Shown piece by piece: positions 60,920 to 64,000 of a stretch of 64,000 nt of DNA. Positions within the stretch are counted from its first letter, which is position 1. The number at the start of each line of letters is the position of its first letter. The DNA is from an uncultured Mucilaginibacter sp. (GTDB taxonomy: Bacteria; Bacteroidota; Bacteroidia; Sphingobacteriales; Sphingobacteriaceae): the NCBI GenBank assembly GCA_903864275.1, contig CAIPFE010000060.1:1-64000 (forward strand), written 5' to 3'. The translations under genes were made by a program, and so were the position numbers. Under the pieces are notes generated by a model. That model saw only the letters and a list, made by a program, of their open reading frames with translations. It was not told the origin of the DNA and searched no databases.

Positions 60920-62017
60920 ATGACGACTACTGAAACTGCCCCTCATTTTAATTCAACAGATACTTTCAACTTAGAGCTTTTTTTTGAATTATCCCCTGAC
61001 CTATTGTGCGTGGCCGGGTACGATGGCTATTTTAAAAAGATAAACCCCACGGTTTCAAAAACGTTAGGTTATACCGATGAAGAATTATTTGCCAGGCCGA
61101 TAGATTCATTTGTTCACCCCGAAGACAGGGTTATTACTTCGAAAAAACGCGGGAGTATCATAAATGATAACGCCTTGCACAACTTCGATAACCGTTACAT
61201 AACAAAAAGCGGCGAAATTGTATGGCTTTCGTGGACGTCGATGCCCATAAAAAGCGAACGGCTTGTATTCGCGATCGCTAAAGTTATTACACATAAAAAG
61301 AAGCTTGATGAGGACAGGAACACTTTGCTCAACAACCTGACAAAGATCAACAGTGACCTGAAGCATTTGACCTATTCCACCTCGCACGACCTGCGGCTGC
61401 CTGTGAGCAATTTGCTTTCCGTTTTTAACCTGCTGGATATTTCTAAGATCCAGGACGAAGAAACCCTTGAATTTATCGGGATGCTGAAGGCATCTACCGA
61501 AAGCCTGAAAGATACGTTAAACAATTATGTTGACCTGCTGAGCCAGAAGAACGTGCTAAACGTTCATACAGAGGCGTTAGACTTAAATGATTGTTTTATT
61601 GGCGTAAGGCATTCGTTAAAGTCACTGATACAGCAGTCCAAAGCTGAGATCGATATTGACTTTTCTGAGTTTTCAACTGTTAAATTTAACAGGGCTTATC
61701 TCGAAAGCATATTTCTTAACCTCATCACCAATTCCATCAAATATGCTAAACCTGATCGTTTTCCAGTAATTTCAGTTTATACTAAAGTTGAAAAGGGCGT
61801 CAGACAGTTAGTTTTTAAGGATGAAGGCCAGGGCTTTGATATGGATAATGTAAAAGACAAGATTTTTGGTTTTAACCAGAAATTTCATAACCATGCCGAT
61901 AGTAAAGGAATTGGCCTGTACCTGGTATATAACCACATAGTAAGTTTAGGCGGCCGCATAGCCATTGAAAGCAAAATAAATGAGGGTGCGAAGTTTATTA
62001 TATCCTTTAAAGAATGA
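60920..62017 (+). CDS. Soluble PAS-domain sensor histidine kinase
   Basis: A 365-residue kinase from ATG 60920, with AAAAGG just upstream; a TTG start 36 bases earlier lies in the dyad. A PAS domain (~18-125, FFELSPDLLCVAGYDGYFKK, GYTDEELFARPIDSFVHPED) with PAC is followed by the dimerisation/phosphoacceptor domain, His156 in STSHDLRLPVSNLLS. The ATP-binding domain has an N box (NLITNSIKYAKPDRF), a G1 box (FKDEGQGFDMDNV) and a G2 box (SKGIGLYLVYNHI). There is no membrane segment, so it senses a cytosolic signal. No cognate response regulator gene is adjacent, so it is an orphan. Confidence 0.92.
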   Translation: MTTTETAPHFNSTDTFNLELFFELSPDLLCVAGYDGYFKKINPTVSKTLGYTDEELFARPIDSFVHPEDRVITSKKRGSIINDNALHNFDNRYITKSGEIVWLSWTSMPIKSERLVFAIAKVITHKKKLDEDRNTLLNNLTKINSDLKHLTYSTSHDLRLPVSNLLSVFNLLDISKIQDEETLEFIGMLKASTESLKDTLNNYVDLLSQKNVLNVHTEALDLNDCFIGVRHSLKSLIQQSKAEIDIDFSEFSTVKFNRAYLESIFLNLITNSIKYAKPDRFPVISVYTKVEKGVRQLVFKDEGQGFDMDNVKDKIFGFNQKFHNHADSKGIGLYLVYNHIVSLGGRIAIESKINEGAKFIISFKE

Positions 62018-62094
62018 TCTGCGGCATTTCGGATGTCGGATTTTCGATGTCGGATTTTATGTGAATTTATAATTTTTGATTAACTGCCGCTTTT

Positions 62095-62514
62095 CTAATC
62101 ACTACCATACGGCCGGGTGATGATCTCCATGCCGTGGCCGGATGGGTCTAAAAAATAAAGGCCGCGGCCGCCGTGGTTACAGTTGTACTCATTCGGCTTT
62201 TGTTTACGCGGGTCGGCCCAGTATTCCAGCCCCCTTTCTTTAATACGTGATAGTATTTCATCAAATTCAGTTTCGGTGACCAGGAATGCGTAATGCTGCA
62301 TGATAAAATCGACGGCAGTTTCTGCATATTGAAAGGTAACATTGTTTTTAAAATCGACAGACAGAAAAAAGCCCGCGGGCTTTGGCTCGGGAAGTCCAAG
62401 TATCGAAGTTAAAAAATCGGCTGATTTTTGCTTGTCCCTGGCATAAATCATAAGGTGGTTAAATTCAATACTAATTGGCTCTTCTTGTTTGCTCATTGAC
62501 TTATCCTTGTTCAT
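62095..62514 (-). CDS. VOC family protein
   Basis: A 139-residue single VOC domain from ATG 62514. It begins IEFNHLMIYARDKQKSADFL, with a His (H22-like) as the first metal ligand. It ends with GRGLYFLDPSGHGMEIITRP, whose DPxGHxxEI holds the second ligand pair. The metal site looks complete, unlike the VOC protein at 6741. Activity could be isomerase, dioxygenase or resistance-type; no substrate is indicated. An earlier in-frame TTG at 62520 and a later ATG at 62496 are alternative starts. Confidence 0.85.
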   Translation of the reverse strand: MNKDKSMSKQEEPISIEFNHLMIYARDKQKSADFLTSILGLPEPKPAGFFLSVDFKNNVTFQYAETAVDFIMQHYAFLVTETEFDEILSRIKERGLEYWADPRKQKPNEYNCNHGGRGLYFLDPSGHGMEIITRPYGSD

Positions 62515-62520
62515 TATCAA

Positions 62521-62869
62521 GTATAATGTGTGAAGTTAGCGAATTACCATGAATTACAGGGCAATCAGAAGTATCAGGATGAAGCAAACACATTAAAATT
62601 GTTTGAGGTTAGATTAGGAGGCACCTACGGAGCCCAAGTACGTTGTTTACGTCATTTCTATAAACACATGACTCCGCTGGAGTCAAAAAAAAACGATATT
62701 ATTGGCAACAAAAACGCTCCGGAGGAGCGCCGTGTTTATAGACCCATCAAATAAATTTTCAGGGCTCCAGAGGAGCCTCCTTTAATAAATTAGAGCATCG
62801 CCATCTTAAATTTGATAAATAATTTTAGTGCCTTTGCCTTGAGCTTCAGGATGGAAAGGGTAACTATTC
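62521..62869. other. Gene-free stretch with four palindromic hairpins
   Basis: No gene is convincing in this ~350-base stretch. A 74-codon plus-strand frame at 62530-62754 is built from the hairpins. The region should carry the promoter of the upstream-facing VOC gene and the end of the last gene's transcript. Confidence 0.5.
62620..62777. repeat. Four regularly spaced 6-3-6 hairpins (REP-like)
   Basis: GGCACC-TAC-GGAGCC (62620-62634, one mismatch), GACTCC-GCT-GGAGTC (62670-62684), CGCTCC-GGA-GGAGCG (62715-62729) and GGCTCC-AGA-GGAGCC (62763-62777) share one geometry. They repeat every 45-50 bases. The inner CTCC/GGAG is constant while the outer two pairs vary with compensation. An 11-bp inverted repeat TCTATAAACAC/GTGTTTATAGA (62657-62667/62732-62742) brackets the middle two. 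This is BIME/REP-like architecture. Confidence 0.7.
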
Positions 62870-64000
62870 TTACGTCTTTAGCTTCTTTTTCCTTGCGGCG
62901 GGAAACAACACATTATTCAAAATAAGGCGGTAACCTGGCGAGTTCGGGTGGAGCGACAGGTCGGTTGGGGGCTGATTGCGGCCATGCTGGTAGTCTTCCG
63001 GATCGTGGCCGCCATAAAAGGTCCATTGCCCTTTGCCGTATTCGCCGTGTATGTAACGGGCTTCATTGGCGCTCTTCATTTCGCCCATTATGGTTACGCC
63101 CGGCTTAAGCATATTTTTATTGAACGCGGTAGCCAGGCCTTTAAAACCCTTTATTACCCTGTCGTGGTCCTGCGTAAGCATACTGGGGACAACATCCCAC
63201 TTGGCCGAAAAATCAAACAGGGTAAAAAAATCATCTTCCTGCCTTATCTGCCGCGTGCGCGAAACATCAATATCGCTGAACCGGTGCGAAAAAGGGCTAA
63301 GGTCGACCGTAAAATTCTGGAAGGCAAGCGTCTGGCTGAAATCCAGTTTCGATTGTGCGTTGGGATCGGCCGGGTCGCCGTCATATATCGCGTCGCAAAT
63401 ATCTGTATTGGCAGCCGCCAGCGCAATGTCAAAACTGTCTGCCCCCGAGCACATGGCAAATAAAAAGCCACCGCCGGCGCAAAAAGCACGGATATCCTGT
63501 GCAACTGCAAGCTTCATTTTCGACACTTTTTTAAAGCCAAGCTTTCGGGCAAGGGCTTCCTGTGCGGGCTTGCTCTCCTCGTTCTCTGCCTGCATTAACC
63601 TGTTTTCGGCATTCCATTCCTGGCTGCGCCTGCCCCCCATCATTTTGCTGTATTGGCCGGTAAAATCCTCGTGGTGCAGGTGCAGCCAATCATACTTTGG
63701 CAAATCGCCTTTTATCACACCTTCATCGTATATGTAATCGAAGGGTATTTCTGCATAATTCAATACCAAAACAACCGCATCTTCCAAAGCACCCCTGTTT
63801 TTCGGCGAATAAACCGCGATACGTGGGGCCTTTTCCAATTTTACCAGGTCCATGTTAACTGAGGGGTCGCTTATTTGGGTCATTATCTCATCCACTTTGG
63901 CATCCGGTAAAACCTCGCAGCTTACGCCGCGCACTTTACATTCGTTTTCAATTTTTCTATCGTACCTGGTCATGAAGCTGCCGCCGCGGTAGTTGAGCAG
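62870..64000 (-). CDS. Conserved Bacteroidota secreted protein, truncated by window end
   Basis: A partial gene that continues past the right end of the window; 377 codons are seen. The first visible residues are LLNYRGGSFMTRYDRKIENE. The ATG at 63973 lies inside this conserved segment, so it is not the real start. The family is, as I recall, often labelled 'asparagine synthetase B' in Bacteroidota genomes, but I see no glutaminase Cys and no ATP-pyrophosphatase signature. That label looks like a propagated error. Visible conserved pieces include RIAVYSPKNRGALEDAVVLV, YDWLHLHHEDFTGQYSKM, FLFAMCSGADSFDIALAA and GKGQWTFYGGHDPEDYQHG. The fold resembles glutamine-amidotransferase-like (ThuA-type) proteins. 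Function unknown. Confidence 0.72.
   Translation of the reverse strand: MLNYRGGSFMTRYDRKIENECKVRGVSCEVLPDAKVDEIMTQISDPSVNMDLVKLEKAPRIAVYSPKNRGALEDAVVLVLNYAEIPFDYIYDEGVIKGDLPKYDWLHLHHEDFTGQYSKMMGGRRSQEWNAENRLMQAENEESKPAQEALARKLGFKKVSKMKLAVAQDIRAFCAGGGFLFAMCSGADSFDIALAAANTDICDAIYDGDPADPNAQSKLDFSQTLAFQNFTVDLSPFSHRFSDIDVSRTRQIRQEDDFFTLFDFSAKWDVVPSMLTQDHDRVIKGFKGLATAFNKNMLKPGVTIMGEMKSANEARYIHGEYGKGQWTFYGGHDPEDYQHGRNQPPTDLSLHPNSPGYRLILNNVLFPAARKKKLKT

Noticed and set aside
62530..62754. 74-codon plus-strand frame
   Set aside because: Its sequence is made of the palindromic hairpins, with no protein-like features and no promoter.
62620..62777. CRISPR array, suggested by regular ~48-base spacing
   Set aside because: The repeated units are 15-base hairpins that differ from one another; there are no 25-40-base identical repeats, no unique spacers of set length and no cas genes.
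63066..63737. 223-codon open frame on the plus strand
   Set aside because: Antisense to the truncated last gene, which has clear family motifs; the translation is Ser/Cys-rich and unlike a protein domain.

Overview
The window looks like a chromosome segment of a Bacteroidota bacterium, most probably of the Sphingobacteriaceae (Mucilaginibacter/Pedobacter type). I infer this from the gene families (two secreted proteins with the gliding-motility-associated CHU_C/type B sorting tail, DUF4199, DUF5687, DUF5690, a Bacteroidota-type tyrosine integrase, a TonB-dependent receptor, secreted amidase and glutamine cyclotransferase). The general absence of Shine-Dalgarno sequences and promoter boxes of the TAnnTTTG kind point the same way. 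No rRNA operon, CRISPR array or complete insertion sequence is visible.

Region by region: 1-5.2 kb is the end of an AT-rich genomic island. It holds gene scraps (an HNH-like fragment and the tail of an agmatine deiminase), an orphan secreted protein flanked by a direct repeat, an ORF6N-domain protein and a tyrosine integrase that abuts a tRNA-Ser(GGA). From 5.3 to 12.3 kb lie small accessory genes: a membrane-anchored LuxR-type HTH protein, DUF4199, a VOC protein, a VIT/CCC1 metal transporter, an unusual lipoprotein plus radical-SAM operon, and a cupin. Then 12.6-15.3 kb carries a rifamycin phosphotransferase (rph).

15.4-22.1 kb is the most coherent accessory pathway. It has a PhnZ-type iron oxygenase, a PhnX-like hydrolase, a DUF5690 transporter and an FAD oxidoreductase in a tight operon, followed by a Tat-exported phosphocholine-specific phospholipase C. 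Together they suggest release of a (phosphono)lipid head group outside, uptake, and cleavage of an organophosphonate to phosphate inside. 22.4-28.7 kb holds two tandem-duplicated CHU_C adhesin-like proteins and a TonB-dependent receptor.

From 28.7 kb on the content is mostly housekeeping: rarA (preceded by an inserted gene between direct repeats), an ABC exporter, an SUI1 factor, a JmjC-like cupin, secA, an SPOR protein, an M20 amidohydrolase, a tricorn-like protease, asnS, a DMT transporter, a higBA toxin-antitoxin pair, dnaG (with all four zinc-ribbon ligand positions replaced), yraN, glutamine cyclotransferase, pgi, and prfB with its programmed +1 frameshift. Then come a carbohydrate esterase-like hydrolase, a Fur-family regulator, an N-acetylmuramoyl-L-alanine amidase, a Tat-exported GH27/36-like glycosidase, a PAS histidine kinase and a truncated secreted protein running off the right end.

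The intergenic spaces are rich in palindromic repeats of several families (22.2, 33.5, 38.6, 40.5, 51.7 and 62.7 kb) and in tracts of imperfect short word repeats. Some of these supply stop codons to neighbouring genes. Identifications rest on recognised motifs only; no database search was run.
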